From positions 1,641,448 through 1,705,447 of the forward strand of contig NZ_CP101750.1 in NCBI RefSeq assembly GCF_026810505.1: DNA of 64,000 nucleotides. Direction: 5' to 3'. Position numbers and translations under genes: made by a program. This DNA is from Streptomyces sp. Je 1-369 (GTDB lineage: Bacteria > Actinomycetota > Actinomycetes > Streptomycetales > Streptomycetaceae). Below the pieces are notes generated by a model. It ran no database searches and was not told the DNA's origin. It worked only from the letters and a program-made list of their open reading frames with translations. Positions 42,914 to 51,833 of the stretch are shown piece by piece (the stretch's first letter is position 1; each line of letters starts with the position of its first letter).

Positions 42914-45900
42914 CTACTTCTCGGTGACGCCCGCCGAGTCGAAGGTGGCCACCTCGTGCATGGCGCGGGCCGCGCTCTGGACGACCGGCAGGGCCAGGAG
43001 CGCGCCCGTTCCCTCGCCGAGGCGGAGGTCCAGGTCGACCAGGGGGCGCAGGCCCAGCTTGTTGAGGGCCGCCACGTGGCCGGGCTCCGCGCTGCGGTGT
43101 CCCGCGATGCAGGCCGCGAGGACCTCGGGGGCGATGGCGCGGGCCACCAGGGCGGCGGCGCCGGCGCTGACGCCGTCCAGGATCACCGGCGTACGCAGGG
43201 ACGCGCCGCCGAGGAGGAGGCCCACCATCGCAGCGTGCTCCAGGCCGCCGATGGCCGCGAGGACGCCGACCGGGTCCGCGGGGTCGGGCTGGTGCAGGTC
43301 CAGGGCGCGGCGTACGACCTCGACCTTGCGGGTGTGCATCTCGTCGTTGATGCCTGTACCGCGCCCGGTGACCTCGGCGGGGTCCGTGTCCGTGTAGACC
43401 GAGATGAGGGCTGCGGACGCGGTGGTGTTCGCGATGCCCATCTCACCCGTCAGCAGCGCCTTGTTGCCCGCCGCCACGAGGTCGCGGGCCGTCTCGATGC
43501 CGACCTCGATGGCCGCCTTGACCTCTTCCCGGGTCAGGGCGGGTCCGGTCGTCATGTCGGCCGTGCCCGCGCGGACCTTGCGGGGCAGCAGGCCGGGGGT
43601 GGCGGGCAGTTCGCTCGCCACGCCGACGTCGATGACGCAGACCTCGGCGCCCACCTGGTTGGCGAAGGCGTTGCAGACCGCGCCGCCGCCGAGGAAGTTG
43701 GCGACCATCTGCGCGGTCACCTCCTGGGGCCAGGCGGTGACGCCCTGGGCGTGCACGCCGTGGTCGCCCGCGAAGATCGCGACGGCCGCGGGCTCCGGGA
43801 TGGGCGGCGGGCACATCCGGGAGAGGCCGGAGAGCTGGGCGGAGATGATCTCCAGCATGCCGAGGGCGCCCGGCGGCTTCGTCATCCGCTTCTGCCGTTC
43901 CCACGCCTCGCCGAGCGCCTTGGCGTCCAGCGGGCGGATGTTGGCGACGGTCTCGGCGAGCAGGTCGTGCGGGTCCTCGCCGGGCAGGGCACGACGGCCG
44001 TACGTCTCCTCGTGGACGACCCAGGAGAGCGGGCGGCGCTTGGACCAGCCGGCCTGCATCAGCTCGGGCTCGTCCGGGAACTCGTCGACGTAGCCCACGC
44101 AGAGGTAGGCGACGACTTCGAGGTGCTCGGGCAGGCCGAGGGCGCGGACCATCTCGCGCTCGTCGAAGAAGCTGACCCAGCCGACGCCGAGGCCCTCGGC
44201 GCGTGCGGCGAGCCAGAGGTTCTCGACGGCGAGCGCCGAGGAATAGGGGGCCATCTGCGGCTGGGTGTGCCGGCCGAGGGTGTGGCGGCCGCCACGGGTG
44301 GGGTCGGCGGTGACGACGATGTTCACCGGGGTGTCGAGGATGGCCTCGATCTTCAGTTCCTTGAACTGCTTCGCGCGGCCCTTGGGGAGGGACTTGGCGT
44401 ACGCGTCGCGCTGGCGCGTGGCCAGTTCGTGCATCGAGCGCCGGGTCTCGGCGGACTTGATGACGACGAAGTCCCAGGGCTGGGAGTGGCCGACCGACGG
44501 GGCGGTGTGCGCGGCCTCCAGGACGCGGAGCAGCACCTCGTGCGGGATGGCGTCGTTGCGGAAGCCGTTGCGGATGTCGCGGCGCTCGCGCATGACGCGC
44601 AGGACGGCCTCACGCTCGGCGTCGGCGTAGCCGGGAGCGGCGGTGCCGGGGGACGCGACGGGCTCGGCGAGGTCCGGGGCGTGCTGCGCTTCGGCGGCCG
44701 TCCCGGCTTCGGCGTCGCCCTCGGCGCGTGCCTCGGGTGCCGGGGCGCCCACGGCCTCGGCGGGCGCGACCATCAGGATCTCCGGGGCGTCGGCGTCCGG
44801 ATCGTCAGCTGCCTCGGGGGCTGCCACCGCGGCGACGGGGGCGAGGGCCTCGGGGCCCTCATGGCCCGTGGCGTCCTCGGGGTCGGGCAGGGGGGCGGGC
44901 GCGGGCGCGGGTACTGCGGCAGCCGGTACGGCTGCTTCAGGCGCTTCGGCCATCTCAGGTGCTTCGGCCACTTCGGTCACTTCGTTCGCTTCGATCGGTT
45001 CGAACGAGATGACTTCGTCGGCCTCGTCCAACTCGTCGGCCGGGTCGGCCGTCTCGGGGGCGGCCGGGAACTCGGTCGGAGCCGCCGCAGAGGAGACAAT
45101 ACGGGGCACACCGGAGACGGGCGGGACCTGGGGGGTCTCCGTGACCTCGGGCGTCGCGCCGAGCGCCGCTTCGGGCGCCGCCTCGTCCGGCACGGCGTCG
45201 GGCTGTGCCGTGGGCTGAGCGCCGTCGCGCGGGGCGGGGACGGTGACGGTGGCGGCGGGCTGCTGGGCCGCCTCCGGGGTCACGTCGGGGTTCGCGGGCG
45301 CTTCGGGGGCTACAGAGACTTCGGGGGCCTCCGCCGGGGTGGCGGGCTCGGCGACCGGGGCTTCGGTTGCCACGGCTTCCGGGGCCGGAGCCGATGCCGA
45401 TGCCGATGCCGATGCCGCCGGAGCTTCCGCTGTCACGGTCTCCGCGGTCGGGGCGGGTGCCGCCTCGGAGGGCGCGCCCTCCGTGGCCTCCGCGCCCTCG
45501 GCCTCGGGGACGGGCTGCACGGCCGGGGCCTCCTGGGGGACGACCAGCGGGTGCGGCGGTGTCGGGGCCAGGTGGGGCGTGGTCGGGACCGTGCCGTCCA
45601 CCGGCACGAACCGGCCGATGGGCGCGGGGTCTTGGGCGCCGTCGAGGCCGCCGGGAAGCGGGGCGTCCACGGGTGCGGCAGGGCCCTGCGCGGGCTGCCC
45701 CTCGGGGTGGTGCGGGCCCGGCGCGGCGTGCCGTGCCTCCGGGGCGAAGCCGGGCTGTACGGCCTCGGGGGCGTGCGGAAGCTGCGCGCCGTCCCACGGC
45801 TGGGCGGAGGCGACGGCGAACGCGGGCTGCCCGACACCGGCGGGCACGGCCTGCGCGAACACGGGCTGCTCCGCCACGGAGAACTGCTGCTCCTCCGAGG

Positions 45901-46861
45901 GGACCTGGCCGAGATCGGCACCCTGCTGCGCCACCGGGTCGGCCTGACCGGCTCCGGCGTCCGCGGCGTGCGGGAAGGCGGGGGCGTCCACGGGGGCGGC
46001 CACGGGCGCCTGGGACGCTACGGGCGCCTCGGGCGCCTCAGTGGGAAGCGCGAAGGGCACGGAGTCCTGCGCCTGCGGCGCTTCTGTGGTCTGTGGGGCC
46101 GATGCGACGGATGCGTCACCCGCGACGTCAGGGGCCCCTGTGCCGACGGGGACCTCCGTGGCGACCGCGCCCTCCGCGCCCTCCGTGGCCTGCGGGACCT
46201 GCGGGACGACCGTTTCTGCTGGTGCGGCGTACGCCTCCGGCGCGGTCTGCTCCTGCGGGGACCCCCACGGCGTCCCGCCCTGCGGCGGGATCTCACCGAG
46301 CTGCGGGCCCGGCAGCGGCAGCCCCGCGTCGTCGCGGGGGATGTCGAGGTACTCGGGTCCGGTCGGCGGACCCGCGTGACGGGTCGGCGCGGGCCCGCGG
46401 TCCGCGAGCGAGCGCACCGGGCTCCCGGAGCCATCCGGCACGGCCGGGCCCGACGGGCCGTGGTGCAGCGGACGACGGGCGGGGCCCGGGTGGGACGGTG
46501 CGGGCATGGAGCCGGGCAGCCGGACGCCGTTGAGGTCGACCGAACCGCTGTCCCTGCCGGACGTCTCGTGCGGTCCCGGCTGGTGGGCGGCGTGCGCCGG
46601 CTGGCCCGCGTATCCGCCCTGCGCCGCGAGACCCTCGCCCCACGCGCCCTGGGCGCCCGGCATCAGCAGCAGGTCGTCCTCGTCGGCGGGAGCTGCGGCA
46701 GGTGCTGCGACAGGAACGGCGGCGGGGTCGGCATAGGGATACGCACCCGGAGCGGGAACGCCCGGCTGCTGCGCCCCCATGCCCTGCACGGGCCCGGACG
46801 GCACATCATTGCCTGCGCCCTCCGGCAGTCCCTCACCCGGGACCTGGCCGGTGTCGGTCAT
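42914..46861 (-). CDS. cobT: BluB-CobT fusion with a ~740-residue disordered N-terminus
   Basis: A 1315-residue protein. Residues 1 to about 740 are Ala/Pro/Glu-rich low complexity with many EAP/TEAP units and no predicted fold. About 745-960 is BluB, the flavin-dependent 5,6-dimethylbenzimidazole synthase (RRDIRNGFRNDAIPHEVLL, HTAPSVGHSQPWDFVV). About 970-1315 is CobT, the nicotinate-nucleotide:DMB phosphoribosyltransferase, with GEMGIANTTASAA and the catalytic Glu of LGEGTGALLALP. One chain would thus make DMB and activate it as the lower ligand of cobalamin. The ATG at 46861 has GAGGGG 6 bases upstream; another in-frame ATG is six codons earlier. Confidence 0.92.
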   Translation of the reverse strand: MTDTGQVPGEGLPEGAGNDVPSGPVQGMGAQQPGVPAPGAYPYADPAAVPVAAPAAAPADEDDLLLMPGAQGAWGEGLAAQGGYAGQPAHAAHQPGPHETSGRDSGSVDLNGVRLPGSMPAPSHPGPARRPLHHGPSGPAVPDGSGSPVRSLADRGPAPTRHAGPPTGPEYLDIPRDDAGLPLPGPQLGEIPPQGGTPWGSPQEQTAPEAYAAPAETVVPQVPQATEGAEGAVATEVPVGTGAPDVAGDASVASAPQTTEAPQAQDSVPFALPTEAPEAPVASQAPVAAPVDAPAFPHAADAGAGQADPVAQQGADLGQVPSEEQQFSVAEQPVFAQAVPAGVGQPAFAVASAQPWDGAQLPHAPEAVQPGFAPEARHAAPGPHHPEGQPAQGPAAPVDAPLPGGLDGAQDPAPIGRFVPVDGTVPTTPHLAPTPPHPLVVPQEAPAVQPVPEAEGAEATEGAPSEAAPAPTAETVTAEAPAASASASASAPAPEAVATEAPVAEPATPAEAPEVSVAPEAPANPDVTPEAAQQPAATVTVPAPRDGAQPTAQPDAVPDEAAPEAALGATPEVTETPQVPPVSGVPRIVSSAAAPTEFPAAPETADPADELDEADEVISFEPIEANEVTEVAEAPEMAEAPEAAVPAAAVPAPAPAPLPDPEDATGHEGPEALAPVAAVAAPEAADDPDADAPEILMVAPAEAVGAPAPEARAEGDAEAGTAAEAQHAPDLAEPVASPGTAAPGYADAEREAVLRVMRERRDIRNGFRNDAIPHEVLLRVLEAAHTAPSVGHSQPWDFVVIKSAETRRSMHELATRQRDAYAKSLPKGRAKQFKELKIEAILDTPVNIVVTADPTRGGRHTLGRHTQPQMAPYSSALAVENLWLAARAEGLGVGWVSFFDEREMVRALGLPEHLEVVAYLCVGYVDEFPDEPELMQAGWSKRRPLSWVVHEETYGRRALPGEDPHDLLAETVANIRPLDAKALGEAWERQKRMTKPPGALGMLEIISAQLSGLSRMCPPPIPEPAAVAIFAGDHGVHAQGVTAWPQEVTAQMVANFLGGGAVCNAFANQVGAEVCVIDVGVASELPATPGLLPRKVRAGTADMTTGPALTREEVKAAIEVGIETARDLVAAGNKALLTGEMGIANTTASAALISVYTDTDPAEVTGRGTGINDEMHTRKVEVVRRALDLHQPDPADPVGVLAAIGGLEHAAMVGLLLGGASLRTPVILDGVSAGAAALVARAIAPEVLAACIAGHRSAEPGHVAALNKLGLRPLVDLDLRLGEGTGALLALPVVQSAARAMHEVATFDSAGVTEK

Positions 46862-47002
46862 GCGTAACCCCTCGCCCATCGGTTAGTGCTTCTTCGACCG
46901 CCCCGCAGCCTTCGGCCGGGGAGGTCCCATTGCCCGGAGCGGCGCACCGACCGCCCGTCATCCTCAACGAGCGTGTGCGTCCCGCGGCACGAACCGCGCA
47001 CC

Positions 47003-47020
47003 GGACAACAGGCATTGTCC
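47003..47020. promoter_or_regulatory. Inverted repeat upstream of bluB-cobT
   Basis: GGACAA-CAGGCA-TTGTCC is a perfect 6-bp inverted repeat in the 356-base gene-free region between cbiET and bluB-cobT, about 140 bases before the bluB-cobT start. It could be an operator. I found no cobalamin riboswitch core in this gap. Confidence 0.35.
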
Positions 47021-47217
47021 CTGTCGGTCCGCCGCCGTGGCAGGTTGATCGGCCACGGCCCGCTGTGGACTGCGCCACGTTGCGCATCCTCCGGTCATGC
47101 CGTACCACACACCCCCCGAAATCGGGTGAGCTTTCCGGACATCGGCCAACGAACTCCGTGGCACCCGGGTGCAGTACAACAATCGGCCAGCCTACCCCGC
47201 ACCGCACGCCGGCAGGG

Positions 47218-48432
47218 TCACGGGGAACGGTCGGGCAACCGCCCGGAGAGCAGGAACACCACGGTCCGCTTCTCCTCGCGCCACGCCCGTGTGTCGAGCT
47301 CCACGGATTGCAGGAGGGCGCACTCGACGGCGTATCCGTGCTCGCTGAGGTCCCTGCCGATGAGTTCGGCGGCGTCGCGTGTCGCGGCGTGCGTCACGAT
47401 GCGCTCCGGGCGGCGGTCGGCGACCGCGGAGACCACCGCGGCTCCCCCGCCCCCGACGCGTACGACATCGGGTTCGGGCAGGTCCTCGAGGACGTGCGGG
47501 GCGATGCCGTGCACGGTCTGCGCCTGGACGCCGAAGCGGCGGACGGCGGCGGTCGTGCGGCCGAGGGCGTCGGGGTCGCTGTCGACGGCGATCACCGCGG
47601 CACCGAAGCGGGCGGCCTCCGCGGTGAAGGCGCCGCTGCCGCAGCCGATGTCCCAGACCAGGTCGCCCACGCGGGGCCCCAGGCGCGCGAGTTGCGCGGC
47701 CCGCAGCCGGTCGCTCTCGCCCTCGCCGAGCCAGATGTCGCCGCCGTACTCCGCGGCGGGCAGCGCCCAGCCGCGCGGGCCGGCGCCCGGTTCGCGACCC
47801 ATGATCCAGCCGGTGTCGGCGGCCGCGGCGGCGCCGCCGATGACGATGACGACGTTCGGGTCGCGCCAGCTGTGGTCGGCGGCCTTCTCGGAGGTGACGA
47901 CGGAGACCTGCTCGCGTTCGGTGCCGAGCTCCTCGCAGATCACGAAGGTGCGGTGGACGTCCTGGAGCAGCAGGCCGAGTTCGGCGGGGCCCGCGCCGGG
48001 CGAGGTGAGGACGGCGACCTTGGGGTGGGCGCGGCAGACGTTCACGGCGCGGCGCAGGGTGCGGCGGTGGGCGACCACGACCTCGGCGTCGTCCCACGGC
48101 ATGCCCGCGCGGGCGAAGGCCTGGGCGACGGAGGAGACGGCGGGCACCACTTCGACCTCCAGGCCGAATTCGGGGGCGCGCAGGGTGCGTACGACGCCGA
48201 AGAAGCCGGGGTCGCCGTCGGCGAGTACGACGGCGGTGCCGCGGTGGGCGGCGATGCGGCGGGCGGCGAGGCCCACGCTGCCGAGGCGGATCCTTTCGGC
48301 GCGGGCGGGGACCTCGTCGAGTGCCAGGTGGTGGGCGGCGCCCGCCACGAGCGTCGCGGCGCTCAGCGCGGAGCGTGCCGCGGCGGTCAGCGGCGTGCCG
48401 TCCCAGCCGATCACCGTGACCCGGTCGGCCAT
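47218..48432 (-). CDS. cobL: Precorrin-6Y C5,15-methyltransferase (CbiE-CbiT fusion, CobL)
   Basis: A 404-residue two-domain enzyme. The first ~200 residues are a CbiE-type tetrapyrrole methylase (VTVIGWDGTPL, VVLADGDPGFFGV, AVSSVAQAFARAGMPWDD). The rest is CbiT, a Rossmann-type SAM methyltransferase with VWDIGCGSGAFTAEAARFG and VRVGGGG, which methylates C15 and decarboxylates. It belongs to corrin-ring assembly. The ATG at 48432 follows GGAG by 10 bases. The other corrin-ring enzymes are outside this window. Confidence 0.94.
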   Translation of the reverse strand: MADRVTVIGWDGTPLTAAARSALSAATLVAGAAHHLALDEVPARAERIRLGSVGLAARRIAAHRGTAVVLADGDPGFFGVVRTLRAPEFGLEVEVVPAVSSVAQAFARAGMPWDDAEVVVAHRRTLRRAVNVCRAHPKVAVLTSPGAGPAELGLLLQDVHRTFVICEELGTEREQVSVVTSEKAADHSWRDPNVVIVIGGAAAAADTGWIMGREPGAGPRGWALPAAEYGGDIWLGEGESDRLRAAQLARLGPRVGDLVWDIGCGSGAFTAEAARFGAAVIAVDSDPDALGRTTAAVRRFGVQAQTVHGIAPHVLEDLPEPDVVRVGGGGAAVVSAVADRRPERIVTHAATRDAAELIGRDLSEHGYAVECALLQSVELDTRAWREEKRTVVFLLSGRLPDRSP

Positions 48433-48534
48433 CGTCGTCTGTCTCCTGGGTTCTCGCGGGTCGTCAGTGCGGGGCGGCGGCTGCGGGGTGGGGCAGGGCA
48501 CCGGACCAGGCGAGCGTACCCGCTGGGACCGGAG

Positions 48535-49206
48535 TCAGTTCCAGTCGGAGTAGGCGGAGAATCCGCTGTCGGCGAGGCTCTCGGAGACGCCTTCGAGGTC
48601 CTCGGGGAGCAGGCTCCACACGATGAGGTCGGTGCGCAGCTCGAGCCAGCCGCCGAACGGGTCGCCGCCGTTTCTCGTGCGTGCTATCCAGGCGCCGCGC
48701 AGGACGCCCTCGCTGATGCAGCCGATCTTCTGTGCGACCTGCTGGGCGGCGGTGTTGTCGGCGGCGGTGCGCAGCTCGATGCGTTCGAACTTCTGGTCGT
48801 GGAACAGCCACTGGGCGGTGGCGAGCGCGGCCTCGGACGCGTACCCCTCGCCGCGGGCCCAGGGGGCGACGACGTAGCTCAGTTCGGTGGAGCGCACCCG
48901 CCAGTCGGTGCCCCGGAGTTGGATGATGCCGACAAGCCGCTGGGTGAGGAACTCGGTGACGGCGAGGACGATGCCGCGGCCCTCGGAGCGTTCGGCGGGG
49001 GCGCGGCGTGCGATCCAGTCGCGCGCGACGGCCTCGGTGTAGGGCTGGGGCACGGAGGTCCAGGCCGTGACGAGTTCGTCGTTCATCATCTCCGCGTACG
49101 CGGGGACGTCCGCCTCTTCGAGAGGGCGCAGCACCAACCGCTCCGTGCTGATGGAGATTTCGGGGAACCCCGATGTGCCCGCTGTGCCCGAGGAGGCTGT
49201 AGTCAT
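48535..49206 (-). CDS. GNAT N-acetyltransferase, RimJ/RimL type
   Basis: A 223-residue acetyltransferase starting ISTERLVLRPLEEADVPAYAEMMND, the usual opening of the RimJ/RimL subfamily. The acetyl-CoA region reads YVVAPWARGEGYASEAALATAQW, and RIELRTAADNTAAQQVAQKIGC follows. The substrate is unknown; some relatives modify ribosomal proteins or antibiotics. ATG at 49206 has GGAG 6 bases upstream. Confidence 0.9.
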   Translation of the reverse strand: MTTASSGTAGTSGFPEISISTERLVLRPLEEADVPAYAEMMNDELVTAWTSVPQPYTEAVARDWIARRAPAERSEGRGIVLAVTEFLTQRLVGIIQLRGTDWRVRSTELSYVVAPWARGEGYASEAALATAQWLFHDQKFERIELRTAADNTAAQQVAQKIGCISEGVLRGAWIARTRNGGDPFGGWLELRTDLIVWSLLPEDLEGVSESLADSGFSAYSDWN

Positions 49207-49299
49207 GCGCCGCTCCATACCCTTCATAGACCTGAAGGACCTTCACCTTTCGGTCTTCTGAAGTGCCCAGCATGCAGCATGCACGGGCACAGACGCACC

Positions 49300-49334
49300 A
49301 CGGGGTCCTCTCCCGGTGCGGGAGAGGACCCCGT
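49300..49334 (-). terminator. Terminator of the metNIQQ operon
   Basis: A perfect 15-bp stem (ACGGGGTCCTCTCCC with its complement) and 5-base loop start about 26 bases after the last metQ stop codon on the minus strand. Confidence 0.82.
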
Positions 49335-49359
49335 TGGTGTCACGCGCGCGGGAGGCCGT

Positions 49360-50175
49360 TCAGGCCGCCTCGACGGGCAGGACGGATCCCTTGTACTTGT
49401 CCTCGATGAACTTCTTCACCTCGGGTGAGCGGAGCAGTTTCGCCAGCTTGCGCACCCGCGGGTCGTCCTTGTCGCCCTTCTGGACGGCGAGGACGTTGTT
49501 GTAGGGATTGCCCTTCGACGACTCCAGGAGGATGGCGTCCTCCTTGGGGCTGAGGTCGGCGTCGAGCGCGTAGTTGTTGTTGATGACCGCCGCGTCGAGG
49601 TCGTCGAGCGAGCGCGGCAGCTGCGCCGGTTCGAGCGCCTTGACGGTGAGCTTCTTCGGGTTGGACGTGATGTCCTGGGGCGTCGCGGTGCCGCCGACGC
49701 CCTTCTTGAGCCCGATGAGGCCCTTGGAGGCGAGCAGCTGGAGCGCCCGTCCCTCGTTGGTCGTGTCGTTCGGGACGCCGACGGTCGCTCCCGCGGGGAG
49801 CTTCGCGATGTCCTTGATCTTGTGCGAGTACACGCCCATGGGGGGCAGGTACACCTCGGTGACCGGCACGAGGTCCGTCTTCTTGGACTTGTTGAAGTCC
49901 TCGAGGTACGGGGTGTGCTGGTACAGGTTGGCGTCGAGGGACCCCTCTTGGAGCGCGGTGTTCGGCGTGACGTAGTCCGTGAACTCCGTGATCCTGAGGT
50001 CGAGTCCTTCCTTCTTCGCCAGGTTCTGCTGGATGTACGTGAGGACCTCGCCGGCCGGGGTCGGCGTGGCGCCGACCACGAGCGTGCTGTCGCTCCGGTC
50101 GTCCGCGCCGCACGCGGTGAGGCCGAGCGCGAGGGCCAGGGTCCCCGCCGCGGCGGCGATGGCGGACGTACGCAC
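49360..50175 (-). CDS. metQ: MetQ-like methionine-binding lipoprotein, copy B
   Basis: A 271-residue NlpA-family solute-binding lipoprotein with lipobox LTAC (Cys22), then LVVGATPTPAGEVLTYIQ, ITEFTDYVTPNTALQEGSLDANLYQH and VPNDTTNEGRALQLL. It should capture methionine or a related amino acid outside the membrane for the MetNI transporter. The GTG start lies two bases after the stop of the other metQ copy. It is closely related to that copy, so this is a tandem duplication. Confidence 0.9.
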   Translation of the reverse strand: MRTSAIAAAAGTLALALGLTACGADDRSDSTLVVGATPTPAGEVLTYIQQNLAKKEGLDLRITEFTDYVTPNTALQEGSLDANLYQHTPYLEDFNKSKKTDLVPVTEVYLPPMGVYSHKIKDIAKLPAGATVGVPNDTTNEGRALQLLASKGLIGLKKGVGGTATPQDITSNPKKLTVKALEPAQLPRSLDDLDAAVINNNYALDADLSPKEDAILLESSKGNPYNNVLAVQKGDKDDPRVRKLAKLLRSPEVKKFIEDKYKGSVLPVEAA

Positions 50176-50177
50176 GG

Positions 50178-51017
50178 TCAGAACGCCGCGACGACGGCGC
50201 CGTCGTACTTCTCGTCGATGAACTTCTTGACCTCGGGCGAGGTGAGGAGCTTGGCGAGCTTCTTCACGCGCGGGTCGTTCTCGTCGCCCTTCTTCACGGC
50301 GAGGAAGTTGCCGTAGGGGTTGCCCTTGGCGGGCTCGGCGACGATGGCGTCCTTGGCGGGGCTGAGGGCGGGCTTGGCCTCCAGCGCGTAGTTGCCGTTG
50401 ATCACCGCGGCGTCGACATCGCTCAGGGTGCGGGGCACCGTGGGGGCTTCGAGCTCCTTGAACTGGATGTTCTTGGGGTTCTTGGCGATGTCCTTGGGGG
50501 TGGCCTCGTAGCCCACGCCCTTCTTGAGCTCGATGATGCCGTTGTCCGCGAGGAGCTTGAGCGCGCGGGCCTCGTTGGTGGTGTCGTTCGGAATGGCGAT
50601 GGTGGCGCCGTTCTTCAGCTCACCGAGCTTCTTGACCTTGTTCGAGTAGACGCCGAGCGGCTCCAGGTGAACCGTGGCTCCCGGGACGGGCACGATGTCG
50701 GTGCCGCGCTTCTTGTTGAAGTCGTCCAGGTACGGCTTGTGCTGGAAGTAGTTGGCGAAGACCTCGCCCTGCTCCACGGCCGTGTTCGGCGTGATGTAGT
50801 CGGTGAATTCCTTCACCTCGAGGTCGAGACCGGCCTTCTTGGCGAGGTTCTTCTGGACGTAGTCCAGGATCTCGCCCTGCGGCATCGGCGTCGCGGCGAC
50901 GATGAGCTTGCCGTCCTTGTCGGCGGCGGAGCCCTTGTCGGAGCCGCAGGCGGTGAGCCCGAGGGTGAGGGCTCCGGCGGCGAGGACAGCGGTGGTGATC
51001 TTGGCGGTGTTACGCAC
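50178..51017 (-). CDS. metQ: MetQ-like methionine-binding lipoprotein, copy A
   Basis: A 279-residue lipoprotein with lipobox LTAC (Cys24), LIVAATPMPQGEILDYVQ, VKEFTDYITPNTAVEQGEVFANYFQH and IPNDTTNEARALKLL. It is first of two paralogous binding proteins. The start is GTG with GAAAGG 8 bases upstream, 69 bases after the metI stop. It has a longer charged C-terminal part than most NlpA proteins and is expected to be anchored on the outer face of the membrane. Confidence 0.92.
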   Translation of the reverse strand: MRNTAKITTAVLAAGALTLGLTACGSDKGSAADKDGKLIVAATPMPQGEILDYVQKNLAKKAGLDLEVKEFTDYITPNTAVEQGEVFANYFQHKPYLDDFNKKRGTDIVPVPGATVHLEPLGVYSNKVKKLGELKNGATIAIPNDTTNEARALKLLADNGIIELKKGVGYEATPKDIAKNPKNIQFKELEAPTVPRTLSDVDAAVINGNYALEAKPALSPAKDAIVAEPAKGNPYGNFLAVKKGDENDPRVKKLAKLLTSPEVKKFIDEKYDGAVVAAF

Positions 51018-51086
51018 GAAAAGTGCCTTTCTCCATGGGTGGTGCAGCCCCGCGGGGTGCGCGGGGAAGTCCTGGTGACCGCTGCG

Positions 51087-51833
51087 TCAGCCGGTCTTGG
51101 TGCCCGATTCGGCGGCGGCGGTGCCGGGCAGTACGCCCCGCAGCGGCCGGAACAGCAGCAGCGGGCCCGAGCCGCCGCCGCGCTTGTGCAGGCGGCGGGC
51201 CGCGTAGTCGCCGATGAACTGGATGATCGAGATGACCACGGCGAGGACCGCCACGGTGATCCACATCAGCTCGGTCTCGAAGCGCTGGTAGCCGTAGCGC
51301 AGGGCGAGGTCGCCGAGGCCGCCGCCGCCGACCGTGCCCGCCATGGCGGAGTAGCCGATGAGCGCGACGATGGTGGTGGTGGCGCCCGAGATCAGCGAGG
51401 GCAGCGACTCGGGGACGAGGACCTTGCGTACGACGGTCCAGGTGGAGCCGCCCATCGACTGCACGGCCTCGACGAGTCCGCCGTCGACCTCACGGATGGA
51501 GGTCTCGACCAGCCGCGCGAAGAACGGGATGGCGCCGACGGCGAGCGGCACGAGGGCGGCCTCGCGGCCGATCGTGGTGCCGGTGACCCAGCGCGTGAAG
51601 CCCATCAGGGCGACCATCAGGATGATGAAGGGCATCGAGCGGGCGATGTTCACGATCTGCCCGATGACCTTGTTGAGGAAGGCGTTCTGCAGCAGTCCGC
51701 CGCGCTCGCTGAGGACGAGCAGCACGCCGAGCGGCAGCCCGGCGACGACGGCTATCAGCGTCGACCAGCCCACCATGTAGAGGGTGTCCCAACAGGCCTG
51801 CTCCAGCAGGGGCTGCATCTCCGACCAGGTCAC
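51087..51833 (-). CDS. metI: MetI, methionine ABC transporter permease
   Basis: A 248-residue permease with five to six membrane helices and the EAA-type loop EAVQSMGGSTWTVVRKVLVPESLPSLISG, which docks on the ATPase. MGFTRWVTGTTIGREAALVPL is typical of MetI. The GTG overlaps the metN stop by four bases (GTGA), giving coupled translation. About 30 residues after the last helix are a Gly/Arg-rich cytoplasmic tail. Confidence 0.94.
   Translation of the reverse strand: MTWSEMQPLLEQACWDTLYMVGWSTLIAVVAGLPLGVLLVLSERGGLLQNAFLNKVIGQIVNIARSMPFIILMVALMGFTRWVTGTTIGREAALVPLAVGAIPFFARLVETSIREVDGGLVEAVQSMGGSTWTVVRKVLVPESLPSLISGATTTIVALIGYSAMAGTVGGGGLGDLALRYGYQRFETELMWITVAVLAVVISIIQFIGDYAARRLHKRGGGSGPLLLFRPLRGVLPGTAAAESGTKTG

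Noticed and set aside
42758..46867. Plus-strand frame of about 1369 codons opposite bluB-cobT
   Set aside because: Antisense of Ala/Pro/Glu codons gives Gly/Arg/Leu-rich sequence; BluB and CobT motifs fix the coding strand.
46880..47217. Cobalamin riboswitch before bluB-cobT
   Set aside because: No B12-box-like sequence was recognised on the relevant strand; kept only as an open question.
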